NCBI RefSeq assembly: GCF_016863555.1
Contig: NZ_BOPC01000041.1
Coordinates: 16,397 to 80,396 of the forward strand
Source: Micromonospora qiuiae
GTDB taxonomy: Bacteria; Actinomycetota; Actinomycetes; Mycobacteriales; Micromonosporaceae
DNA length: 64,000 bases
Direction: 5' to 3'
Below, in pieces: positions 8,534-16,118 of the stretch (positions are counted from its first letter, which is position 1; each line of letters begins with the position of its first letter). The notes under the pieces are model-generated. The model was not told where the DNA came from, searched no databases, and saw only the letters and a program-made list of their open reading frames with translations. The translations under genes and the position numbers were made by a program.

Positions 8534-9556
8534 TCAGCGGTGGGTGGCCAGGTGGGCGTCGATCTCGGCGGTGATCCGTCGCTTGGCGGCCTCGTCCAGG
8601 AACGAGGCGGTCACTGCGTTGCGGGCCAGTGCCGCCAACTGCGCCGGGTTGGCGTTGAGCAGGTTGGCGGCGATGGCGTACTCGTCGTTGAGGGTGGTGC
8701 CGAACATCGGCGGGTCGTCGGAGTTGATGGTCACCAGCACCCCGGCGTCGATCAAACGGGGCAGCGGGTGCTCCTCGATGCGGGCCACCGCACGGGTCCG
8801 CACGTTGGAGGTCGGGCAGACCTCCAGGGGGATCTGCCGCTCGGCGAGGTGGGCGAGCAGTTGCGGATCCTCGACGGCGGAGATGCCGTGGCCGATCCGC
8901 TCGGCGCCCAGCTCGCGCAGCGCGTCCCAGATGGTTTCCGGGCCGGTGGTCTCCCCGGCGTGCGGCACGGAATGCAGCCCGACCGCCCGGGCCCGGTCGA
9001 AGTACGGCTTGAACTGCGGCCTCGGCACGCCGATCTCGGGGCCGCCCAGGCCGAAGCTGATCAACCCGTCGGGGCGCTCGTCGAGGCAGATCCGCAGCGT
9101 CTCCTCGGCCGCCGACAGGCCTGCCTCGCCGGGGATGTCGAAACACCACCGCAGCTCGATACCGAAGTCCGCGGCGGCGCGCCGGCGGGCGTCCTCGATC
9201 GCCTCGCAGAACGCCGGTGCGGGGATGCCCCGCTTGACGTGCGAGTACGGCGTGACCGTCAGCTCGGCGTAGCGGACCTGCTGACGGGCCAGTTCCCGGG
9301 CCACTTCGTGGGTGAGGATCCAGACGTCCTCCGGGTCTCGGATGAGGTCCACGACGCTGAGATAGAGCTCGACGAAATGGGCGAAGTCGCGGAAGACGAA
9401 GTAGTCGGCCAGCAGCTGCGGGTCCGCGGGGACCGGAGTGTTTCCCTCGTGCCGAGCGGCCAGCTCGGCCACGATCCGGGGCGAGGCGGAGCCGACGTGG
9501 TGCACGTGCAGCTCCACCTTGGGCAGTCCGGCGATGAAGGTACGCAGTTCGGTCAC
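8534..9556 (-). CDS. add: Adenosine deaminase
   Basis: A 340-residue zinc-dependent amidohydrolase converting adenosine to inosine in purine salvage. Metal and catalytic motifs: HVHHVGS near residue 16 (HxH), HSVPHAGET (metal His and catalytic Glu), RIGHGIS (catalytic His) and NSDDPP (metal Asp). GTG 9556 has AGGAG at ideal spacing. It lies 31 bp downstream of tam and is probably co-transcribed. Some actinomycete homologues act on aminodeoxyfutalosine in menaquinone synthesis, but no men genes are nearby, so plain adenosine deaminase is the safer call. Confidence 0.9.
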   Translation of the reverse strand: MTELRTFIAGLPKVELHVHHVGSASPRIVAELAARHEGNTPVPADPQLLADYFVFRDFAHFVELYLSVVDLIRDPEDVWILTHEVARELARQQVRYAELTVTPYSHVKRGIPAPAFCEAIEDARRRAAADFGIELRWCFDIPGEAGLSAAEETLRICLDERPDGLISFGLGGPEIGVPRPQFKPYFDRARAVGLHSVPHAGETTGPETIWDALRELGAERIGHGISAVEDPQLLAHLAERQIPLEVCPTSNVRTRAVARIEEHPLPRLIDAGVLVTINSDDPPMFGTTLNDEYAIAANLLNANPAQLAALARNAVTASFLDEAAKRRITAEIDAHLATHR

Positions 9557-9587
9557 GGGTTCTCCTGAGCGTGGGTGCGGCGGCGGC

Positions 9588-10373
9588 TCACCGGGGCGCG
9601 GCGCCGGCACGGGCGACGACGAAGATCCGGCGGAACGGAAAATACACCTGTCCGTTCCGCACCGGGTACGCCTCGGCGAGGCGTACTCCCAGGGCGGCCC
9701 GGAAGGCAGCCCAGCCGGCGGCGTCCAGCGCGGCCCGGACCGGCCGCAGCGCGGTGCCCTCCAACCAGGTCAGCACCGGATGATCCGCGTCGGGGCGGGC
9801 CGGCAGCAGGTGCACGTAGGTGCTCTCCCAGGCGTCGACCGCGCAGCCGGCGTCGGTCAGCGTCGTGGCGTACCCGACCGGGTCGGCGACCGGCTCCTCG
9901 CGTTGCAGCCAGTCCAGCTCTGCCCGCCACGCCGGACGCGCGGCCACCGCACGCAGCTCCCGGTGCGAGGGGGCGTCGAAGTTGCCGGGCACCTGCACCG
10001 CCAGCCAGGCGCCGGGGGGCAGCTCGCCGGCCCAGCGGGTGAGCAGCTCGCGGTGACCGGGCACCCACTGGAGCACGGCGTTGCTCACCACCACGTCGGT
10101 GTCCGGGTCGGGCCGCCAGTGACGTACGTCGGCGACGTCGAAGGTGACCGGCGCGTCCAGCTCGGCGGCGCGCGCGATCATCTCCGCCGAGGAGTCCAAC
10201 CCCACGACCCGGCTACCGGGCCAGCGCTCGGCGAGGGTGGCGGTCAGGGTGCCGGGACCACAGCCGAGGTCGACCACCGCGCGCGGCCGTTCGGCACCCA
10301 CCCGGGCGAGCAGGTCGTGGAAGGGCCGGGACCGCTCGTCGCCGTAACGCAGGTACGTCGTCGGATCCCACAT
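9588..10373 (-). CDS. tam: Trans-aconitate 2-methyltransferase
   Basis: A 261-residue SAM-dependent methyltransferase. MWDPTTYLRYGDERSRPF at the N-terminus is the signature beginning of Tam proteins. Motif I is VVDLGCGPGTLTATL, followed by VVGLDSS and VVSNAVLQWVPGH. Tam methylates trans-aconitate, a by-product that inhibits the TCA enzyme aconitase. ATG 10373 has GGGAGG four bases upstream. It is first in a tam-add pair and divergent from an aldo/keto reductase. Confidence 0.9.
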   Translation of the reverse strand: MWDPTTYLRYGDERSRPFHDLLARVGAERPRAVVDLGCGPGTLTATLAERWPGSRVVGLDSSAEMIARAAELDAPVTFDVADVRHWRPDPDTDVVVSNAVLQWVPGHRELLTRWAGELPPGAWLAVQVPGNFDAPSHRELRAVAARPAWRAELDWLQREEPVADPVGYATTLTDAGCAVDAWESTYVHLLPARPDADHPVLTWLEGTALRPVRAALDAAGWAAFRAALGVRLAEAYPVRNGQVYFPFRRIFVVARAGAAPR

Positions 10374-10396
10374 TGTGCCTCCCGCAAACCAGCAAA

Positions 10397-10424
10397 CCGT
10401 ACGTTCGTCTTGTTTAGCGTACGG
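10397..10424. promoter_or_regulatory. Dyad in the tam / aldo-keto reductase divergent promoter region
   Basis: CCGTACG (10397-10403) and CGTACGG (10418-10424) form a perfect 7-bp inverted repeat with a 14-bp AT-richer spacer, centred between the two divergent starts (10373 and 10467). It could be a repressor operator controlling one or both genes. No regulator is encoded adjacent. Confidence 0.35.
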
Positions 10425-10466
10425 CCCGACCACGGGTGGGGCAAGGCTGATCACTAGGCTCACCGT

Positions 10467-11450
10467 ATGAAGCAACGCACCTTCCCTCGACTGGATCGGC
10501 AGGTCGGCGTCGTCGGCCTCGGCGCCTGGCAGCTCGGTGCCGACTGGGGCACGGTCACCGAGAACGACGCGATGGCGGTGCTGAGCGCCGCCGTCGAGGC
10601 TGGCGTCACCTTTCTGGACACCGCCGACGTGTACGGCGACGGACGCAGCGAACAGCTGATCGGCCGGTTCCTCGCAGCGCACCCGGACGCCGGGCTGACG
10701 GTGGCGACCAAGATGGGCCGCCGCGTGCCGCAGACCCCGCAGGCGTACACCCTGGACAACTTCCGCCAGTGGACCGATCGGTCGCGGGCCAACCTCGGCG
10801 TGGACACCCTGGACCTGGTGCAGTTGCACTGCCCGCCGACGGTGGTCTTCGCCGACGACGCGGTCTTCGACGCGCTCGACACCCTGGTCGCCGAGAAGCG
10901 GATCGCCGCGTACGGCGTCAGTGTGGAGACCTGCGACGAGGCGCTCACCGCGATCGCCCGTCCCGGAGTGGCCAGCGTCCAGATCATCCTGAACGCGCTG
11001 CGCCACAAGCCGTTGGAGCGGGTACTGCCGGCCGCTGCCGCCGCCGGGGTGGGCATCATCGCCCGCGTGCCGCTGGCCAGCGGCCTGCTCTCCGGCCGCT
11101 ACGACGAGCACACCACCTTCCCCGCCGACGACCACCGCTCGTTCAACCGGCAGGGTGAGGCGTTCGACGTCGGCGAGACCTTCTCCGGCGTCGACTTCTC
11201 CACCGGGCTGGCCGCCGTCCGTCGGCTCACCCCGCTGGCCGGCGACGACCGTACGACGGCGCAGTTCGCGCTGCGCTGGGTGCTCGACCAGGTGGGGGTG
11301 ACCGTGGTCATCCCCGGTGCCCGGGACGCGGCCCAGGCCCGCGCCAACGCCGCCGTGGCCGACCAACCGCCACTGTCCTCGGCGGAGCTGGCCGAGGTGA
11401 GCGCCGTCTACGACGAGCTGATCCGCCCACAGGTGCACCACCGATGGTGA
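10467..11450 (+). CDS. Aldo/keto reductase
   Basis: A 327-residue aldo/keto reductase, different in sequence from the one at 152-1210. Catalytic residues appear in DTADVYGDG (Asp, Tyr), ATKMGRR (Lys) and VQLHCPP (His). The C-terminal part has the NADPH-binding LRWVLDQVGVTVVIPGAR. ATG 10467 is followed directly by the family start. Its stop overlaps an alternative ATG of the small membrane protein, suggesting co-transcription. The substrate is unknown. Confidence 0.9.
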   Translation: MKQRTFPRLDRQVGVVGLGAWQLGADWGTVTENDAMAVLSAAVEAGVTFLDTADVYGDGRSEQLIGRFLAAHPDAGLTVATKMGRRVPQTPQAYTLDNFRQWTDRSRANLGVDTLDLVQLHCPPTVVFADDAVFDALDTLVAEKRIAAYGVSVETCDEALTAIARPGVASVQIILNALRHKPLERVLPAAAAAGVGIIARVPLASGLLSGRYDEHTTFPADDHRSFNRQGEAFDVGETFSGVDFSTGLAAVRRLTPLAGDDRTTAQFALRWVLDQVGVTVVIPGARDAAQARANAAVADQPPLSSAELAEVSAVYDELIRPQVHHRW

Positions 11451-11491
11451 GCGGCGCAACCGCCGGCGGGACCCGGCCGAAGGGGGCCGCG

Positions 11492-11686
11492 ATGAGTGGC
11501 TGGTTCCGGCTCGCCCTCGGCCTGCTGGCCGTGGTCGTCGGCGCGCTGTGGACGGTGCAGGGCCTCGGCCACATCGAGGGCAGCATGCTGACCGGCCAGC
11601 GGATCTGGGCGGTGGTCGGCCCGGTGCTGGTGCTGCTCGGCTTGGCGCTGCTCTGGCTGGGCGTGCGGGCCCGCAACCGGCGGTGA
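11492..11686 (+). CDS. Small two-helix membrane protein
   Basis: A 64-residue protein of two hydrophobic helices (LALGLLAVVVGALWTVQGLG and VVGPVLVLLGLALLWLGV) separated by HIEGSMLTGQ and ending in RARNRR. It resembles small conserved actinomycete inner-membrane proteins, but I cannot name a function. ATG 11492 has GAAGGGGG upstream. An in-frame ATG at 11444 overlapping the aldo/keto reductase stop is the alternative. Confidence 0.7.
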   Translation: MSGWFRLALGLLAVVVGALWTVQGLGHIEGSMLTGQRIWAVVGPVLVLLGLALLWLGVRARNRR

Positions 11687-11720
11687 AGCCAGCGGGCGCG
11701 CACGCTGGTGGTGAACGCGG

Positions 11721-11754
11721 AAAGCCCCGCTTCCCGTGCGGGATGCGGGGCTTT
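11721..11754. terminator. Bidirectional hairpin terminator
   Basis: AAAGCCCCGC (11721-11730) pairs perfectly with GCGGGGCTTT (11745-11754) around a 14-nt loop. It lies between the plus-strand membrane protein and the minus-strand cold shock gene, giving A/T-flanked stems in both directions. Confidence 0.8.
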
Positions 11755-11808
11755 GCTCGATCCGAGTGGTCGGATCACCCGTCGCCGGCGGTCGCCGGCT
11801 GACATCGC

Positions 11809-12012
11809 TCAGAGGGGGCGGACCTGCTCGGCCTGCGGACCCTTCTGGCCTTGGGCGATCTCGAACTCCACCCGCTGGTTCTCCTCCAGCGTCCGGTAGC
11901 CGCTGGACTGGATGGCCGAGAAGTGGACGAACACGTCAGCACCCCCGCCGTCGACGGTGATGAAGCCGAAGCCCTTGTCAGCGTTGAACCACTTCACGGT
12001 TCCCTGCGCCAT
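11809..12012 (-). CDS. Cold shock protein (CspA family)
   Basis: A 67-residue single cold-shock domain, with RNP1 in KGFGFITV and RNP2 in VFVHFSAI. It is a nucleic-acid-binding RNA chaperone. The ribosome site is very strong: AGAAGGAG ending six bases before ATG 12012. The roughly 300-bp gap upstream leaves room for a long leader, as is usual for csp mRNAs, but I could not define a promoter. Confidence 0.95.
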   Translation of the reverse strand: MAQGTVKWFNADKGFGFITVDGGGADVFVHFSAIQSSGYRTLEENQRVEFEIAQGQKGPQAEQVRPL

Positions 12013-12308
12013 GTGTATCTCCTTCTAAAACTGGCGGCCGAGCACGCCGTGCGGCCGGTTGGCCGTTTTCGAGCAGCGGCGCCTGAGGCGGCCCCCGGTG
12101 AAGGAGACTTCTCTCAACCCACGCCATCTCGCAACAGCGTGGAACAGCAAACCACGTACGCAAAAACTTCGCACAGCCTACCCGACGAAATTCTCCGACA
12201 TGTGACCTGAAGGATGCGTCAGTTCGGCTGGGTGGCGGCGCACCGATACGACGAAAGGCCCCCACCAGCGAACCGGTGAGCGGCCCCTTGCCGCGTTTTC
12301 CCTGGTTG

Positions 12309-12581
12309 CTAATCCGGCCAGCGGCCGGTGAGCCGACGTACGCCGAGCGCTCCGCCCCGGTCCACGGCGGCTCGGACGACGGCGAAAATAGCCCCCTGCA
12401 ACGCCGCCGCGGCGAGAATTTCGCCCCAGTGACGGTCCTCGTCGGTGGGGCTGGGGGCGTCGCCGTCGCCCGCGGTCACCTTCCACACCTGGCGGAAGAT
12501 CGTGCCCGCAATCGCGCCGGCGGCGATGCCAGCCAGGATGCCGACCGGCCGGTAGGCGACCTTGCCGATCCCCTTGCTCAC
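12309..12581 (-). CDS. DUF4235 membrane protein
   Basis: A 90-residue protein. A glycine/alanine-rich helix (GILAGIAAGAIAGTIFRQVW) is followed by a polar stretch and a second amphipathic helix. The pattern fits the DUF4235 family of actinobacterial membrane proteins of unknown function. Last gene of a three-gene operon; its ATG overlaps the DUF3618 stop by 4 bp. Confidence 0.8.
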   Translation of the reverse strand: MSKGIGKVAYRPVGILAGIAAGAIAGTIFRQVWKVTAGDGDAPSPTDEDRHWGEILAAAALQGAIFAVVRAAVDRGGALGVRRLTGRWPD

Positions 12582-12907
12582 CCACGCCTCCCTCTGATGA
12601 TCAGCAGAACCACCGCGGCGACCATCGCACCGGCCGCGAGAGCCACGAAGGGCGCCGGACCTCGCCGCGCCCCGATCCCGCCGGCCTGCGCCTGCTCATG
12701 GCGGAGCCCGGCCTGGGCGCGGACCCGTGCGAGCGTCTGCGCGGCCTGGTCCCGCATCCGCTCCCGGGCCTGGTCCGCCGAGGACTTCAGTCGCTTCTTG
12801 ACATCGGCCTTGGCGGCCAGCGCCTCCATCGTCTCGCTCAACTCGACCCGGGTACGCCGGATCTCCTCCCGCAGCGCCTCGGTGTCGCCGCTGCTGTTGC
12901 GCGTCAT
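12578..12907 (-). CDS. DUF3618 membrane-anchored protein
   Basis: A 109-residue protein with an N-terminal coiled-coil segment typical of DUF3618 (LREEIRRTRVELSETMEALAAKADVKKR), a basic linker and one C-terminal transmembrane helix (APFVALAAGAMVAAVVLLII). The function is unknown. It overlaps both neighbours by 4 bp, so the three proteins are likely made together in the membrane. Confidence 0.82.
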   Translation of the reverse strand: MTRNSSGDTEALREEIRRTRVELSETMEALAAKADVKKRLKSSADQARERMRDQAAQTLARVRAQAGLRHEQAQAGGIGARRGPAPFVALAAGAMVAAVVLLIIRGRRG

Positions 12908-13338
12908 GCCCGTCTCCCGTCCTTGACCGCGGCGCTGACCACGTCGACGTCGGCCCGCAGGCTGCGCACGGTCGCCTGCGGCACCGGCGGAATCGCCTGG
13001 CTGACCTGCCGCTTGCCGATCAGGGCGAGCACGCCGGCGACCAGGAACAGGGCCACCGCCACGATCAGGGCGGACGCCCACGCGGGCAGCACCAGGGCCA
13101 GCAGCAGGATCGCGGCGGTGATGAGCGCGCCGAGACCGAAGAAGGCGAGCGCGCCGCCGCCGGCGAGCAGACCGATGCCGATACCGGCCCGCCGGCCCTT
13201 CTCGGTCAGCTCCGCGCGGGCCAGCGCGAGTTCGTCGCGCACCAGGCGGGACACCTGCTCGACCGCCCGCTGGACCAGCTCGGTGGTGGACGGCTCGCTC
13301 CCGTTGCGGGAGGTGCGGGCGTTCGCCACATCAGCCAT
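12904..13338 (-). CDS. Phage-holin-superfamily 6-like membrane protein (DUF1469)
   Basis: A 144-residue protein: an N-terminal helix (TTELVQRAVEQVSRLVRDEL) with the LARAELTEKGRRAG motif, then two transmembrane hairpin helices (about 52-75 and 80-105), and a C-terminal tail. This is the architecture of holin 3_6/DUF1469 proteins, which in non-phage settings are membrane proteins of unknown function. ATG 13338 has GAGGGGG upstream. First gene of the DUF1469-DUF3618-DUF4235 operon. Confidence 0.82.
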   Translation of the reverse strand: MADVANARTSRNGSEPSTTELVQRAVEQVSRLVRDELALARAELTEKGRRAGIGIGLLAGGGALAFFGLGALITAAILLLALVLPAWASALIVAVALFLVAGVLALIGKRQVSQAIPPVPQATVRSLRADVDVVSAAVKDGRRA

Positions 13339-13496
13339 GCTGTCCCCCTCTCGTCGTTCCCGCGCTGTATGCCCGAAGTCGCCGCCCGGCAATCCTGTCC
13401 CGAGAACAGAAAACCAACCCCACCCCGCACACCGCCCCCCGCCATTCCCCCCAACCCCCACCCCAAACCCGCTCGCCGACCCCACATCCCGCGCAG

Positions 13497-13559
13497 CGTT
13501 GATCATGGGGTCAGCGGCAGTGGTTGATCTTCCGAGTGCCGCTAACTTCATGATCAACG
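13497..13559. repeat. Palindromic intergenic element
   Basis: CGTTGATCATG (13497-13507) is matched by CATGATCAACG (13549-13559), and the arms continue inward as GTcAGCGGCA against TGCCGCTaAC with few mismatches. The loop is about 16 nt. It lies between the convergent-side end of the MscS gene and the start of the holin-like operon, in otherwise low-complexity C-rich sequence. It looks like a dispersed REP-type element, but no second copy is present in this window. Confidence 0.6.
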
Positions 13560-13582
13560 GGGAGATCGGGGGTGGGTGGGAG

Positions 13583-14779
13583 TCAGGGGTGAGGGGTGGC
13601 GGGTTCTTCGGGGCCCACGAAGGCTTCGCTGCGGGCCTCGCCGTCGTCGCTGCCACCGAAGAGGCGGGCGTCGTCGGGGAGTTCGACGTCGGTGGGGCGA
13701 CGGGAGGCGGGGCGGTGGGGGGCGGGGTGCCGGGGCAGGCTGCCAGCGCCGTCACCGACCTCGGTACGCAGCCGGGGCATCGCGGTGGGCCGCTGGTCGC
13801 GTACCCAGGCCACCAGATGTTCGCGGACCAGGCAGCGCAGGTCCCACAGCGCCCCCGCACTGGCGGCGCTGACCAGCGCCCGGATCTTGATCATGCCGCC
13901 GGTCGCGTCGGTCACCTGGAGCACGCAGACCCGACCGTCCCACAGCTCGGTGCTCTCCACCACGCGACGCAACTCCTCCCGCATCGGCTGCACCGGGACC
14001 GACCAGTCGACGTGGAACTCGGCCGTGCCGAGCAGCGCCGCCTCGGTACGCGTCCAGTTCTGGAACGGGGTGCTGGTGAAATAGGAAGTGGGCAGAATCA
14101 GCCGCCGGTCGTCCCAGATCTGCACCACCACGTAGCTGAGCGTCAACTCCTCGATCCGACCCCACTCCCCCTCGACCACCACCACGTCGTCGAGGCGTAC
14201 CGCATCGCTGAAGGCCAGTTGCAGGCCGGCGAAGACGTTGCCCAGCAGGCTCTGCGCGGCCAGCGCGGCGACGATACCGACCACACCGGCGCTGGTCAGC
14301 ACGCCGGCGCCGATGCCGCGTACCGCGGGGAAGGTCATCAGCATCACGCCGAGGGTCAGCACGACGATCACCACGATGGTCACCCGGCGCAGCATCACGA
14401 CCTGGGTGCGTACGCGGCGGGCGTGCCGATTGTCCGGCACGTCCACCCGGAACCGGGCCAGCGCGGTGTCCTCGATCACCACCAGCAGCGAGGCGACCAG
14501 CCAGGCGGTGGCCGCGATGACGGCGAGCACCAGCAGGTGCAGCAGGGCCTTTCGCCATCCGGCGCCCACCGCGTACCCGGTGCTGAACCGGACGGCGAAC
14601 TGCACGGCGAGCACGGTCGCGGCGATCTGGAACGAGCGGTGCGCGTGCTCCGCCAACTCGGTCAACAACAGTGACCGGTGACCCCACCGCCGAATGAGGC
14701 GATGGGCCACCTCGACCGCAGCAAGGGCGATCGCCGCCGCGGCGAGCACGGCGACGACCGCCACGAGGTAGCTGTGCAC
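13583..14779 (-). CDS. Mechanosensitive ion channel (MscS family)
   Basis: A 398-residue membrane protein: four predicted helices over the first about 190 residues, the pore-lining helix rich in Gly/Ala (AGVVGIVAALAAQSLLGNVF), the MscS beta domain (AFSDAVRLDDVVVVEGEWGRI), and a hydrophilic C-terminal tail with a Pro/Arg-rich end. Such channels open under membrane tension to release solutes. GTG 14779 has AGAAGGAG upstream. An upstream in-frame start at 14827 is less likely. Confidence 0.9.
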   Translation of the reverse strand: MHSYLVAVVAVLAAAAIALAAVEVAHRLIRRWGHRSLLLTELAEHAHRSFQIAATVLAVQFAVRFSTGYAVGAGWRKALLHLLVLAVIAATAWLVASLLVVIEDTALARFRVDVPDNRHARRVRTQVVMLRRVTIVVIVVLTLGVMLMTFPAVRGIGAGVLTSAGVVGIVAALAAQSLLGNVFAGLQLAFSDAVRLDDVVVVEGEWGRIEELTLSYVVVQIWDDRRLILPTSYFTSTPFQNWTRTEAALLGTAEFHVDWSVPVQPMREELRRVVESTELWDGRVCVLQVTDATGGMIKIRALVSAASAGALWDLRCLVREHLVAWVRDQRPTAMPRLRTEVGDGAGSLPRHPAPHRPASRRPTDVELPDDARLFGGSDDGEARSEAFVGPEEPATPHP

Positions 14780-14890
14780 CTGTACTTCTCCTTCTGACCC
14801 GACGGCGATGTCCGCACCGGGCGGCAATCCTGCCTCGGATCATCCTCACCGGCCATTGCCGTTGCCGCCGCGGCGGATGGGGCAGAGGAG

Positions 14891-15712
14891 TCAGACCTTG
14901 CGGTAGCGGGACTGGAGGAAGCAGAAGACGCCGAAGGCGGCGATGCCGAGCGCGATCAGCGTGAGCAGGATGGCGCCGTACGACTGGTCGCGCAGGATCC
15001 GCAGCGCGGCGTCCAGGCCACGGGCCTTCTCCGGGTCGTAGCTGACGGCGGCCAGCACGACCAGCAGGCCGGTGATGGCGAACGCGCCGCCCCGGGAGAT
15101 GTAGCCGGCCATGCCGAGCCGGCGTGCGAGCTGGGTGGTCCGGACGCTCATCTCGCCGGTCTTCAGGCGCTTCAGGAACTTCTTCCTGGCCCCGTAGACG
15201 ACCATGCCGACGCCGACTCCGGCGAGGACCAGGCCGGCGAGACCGACCAGCCAGCGGCCACCCGAGGACTGCATCAACCGGGCGGTCAGCTCCTCCTGTT
15301 GGGAGGCGCTGTCGGAGTTGGCGTTGGCGAAGACCTTCCAGGCGGTCCAGGCCAGCCAGAGGTAGATGACCGTCCGGGCGCCCGAGACGATCCGCTCGTT
15401 GCGCCGGTCGCTACCGCGTTCGGCGCGGTGCCCGACGGCCGCCTCCAGGGCCTGCCAGATCGCCATCGCGAGCATGCCGACCGCGATGGCGACGACGAGG
15501 AAATTGCCCATCGGCTGGGCGGCGAGGGTACGCAGCGCGCCGGACTGGTCACCGTCGTCGGCGGAGTTGCCGAAGGCGATCTGCAGCGCCAGCCAACCGA
15601 ACAACAGGTGCACGATCCCGTAGCCGATGAAGCCAGCCCGGGCGAGGAGTTCCAGCCACCGGCTGTCGGCCGTACGGGCGGCGGTGGCTTCGGCGTTACG
15701 GGTGAGAGACAT
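14891..15712 (-). CDS. DUF1206 membrane protein
   Basis: A 273-residue protein made of three repeats of paired transmembrane helices, each beginning with an ARxGxxxYGxVH-like motif (LLARAGFIGYGIVHLLFGWLA, then related segments near 100-125 and 195-225). This matches DUF1206. The function is unknown. It is divergent from the small GNAT. Confidence 0.88.
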   Translation of the reverse strand: MSLTRNAEATAARTADSRWLELLARAGFIGYGIVHLLFGWLALQIAFGNSADDGDQSGALRTLAAQPMGNFLVVAIAVGMLAMAIWQALEAAVGHRAERGSDRRNERIVSGARTVIYLWLAWTAWKVFANANSDSASQQEELTARLMQSSGGRWLVGLAGLVLAGVGVGMVVYGARKKFLKRLKTGEMSVRTTQLARRLGMAGYISRGGAFAITGLLVVLAAVSYDPEKARGLDAALRILRDQSYGAILLTLIALGIAAFGVFCFLQSRYRKV

Positions 15713-15830
15713 GGGCCCTCAATCTCCGCACGCGAAGATTTCCAAACGCGACCACCGCCGACGCCGAAATCAGCCCGAGTTACGCGAGATCCTCACCTTG
15801 ACCTCGGCGTCGGCCGGAGAGAATGGGCAG

Positions 15831-16118
15831 GTGAGCATGCTGGTCGAGGACGATCCCGCGAAACGCCGCTACGAGATCCTGGTCGACGACGCGTTGGCCG
15901 GGTTCGCCCAATACCTGCCGCGAGACGAGGTGCTGATCTTCACCCACACGGAGGTGGATCCGGGCTTCCAGAACAAGGGCGTCGGCTCGGCGCTGATGCG
16001 CGGCACGCTGGACCAGGTCCGCGCGCAGGGACAGCGGGTGGTGTCGCGCTGCCCGTTCATGACGGCCTTCATCAACCGCCATCCGGAGTACGCGGACCTG
16101 ATCACCAGCCTGGACTGA
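15831..16118 (+). CDS. Small GNAT-family N-acetyltransferase (COG2388-like)
   Basis: A 95-residue minimal acetyltransferase fold. FTHTEVDPGFQNKGVGSALM carries the acetyl-CoA pyrophosphate-binding Q/N-K-G-V-G-S loop, and CPFMTAFINRHPEY is the typical end of the YjdJ/Gtn10 type. The substrate is unknown. GTG 15831 is preferred; ATG 15837 is possible. Its 3' end overlaps the convergent GH3 gene by 17 bp. Confidence 0.85.
   Translation: MSMLVEDDPAKRRYEILVDDALAGFAQYLPRDEVLIFTHTEVDPGFQNKGVGSALMRGTLDQVRAQGQRVVSRCPFMTAFINRHPEYADLITSLD

Noticed and set aside
12698..14674. A 658-codon plus-strand ORF
   Set aside because: It crosses the MscS, holin-like and DUF3618 genes on the other strand and low-complexity intergenic sequence; its content is shadow-like.
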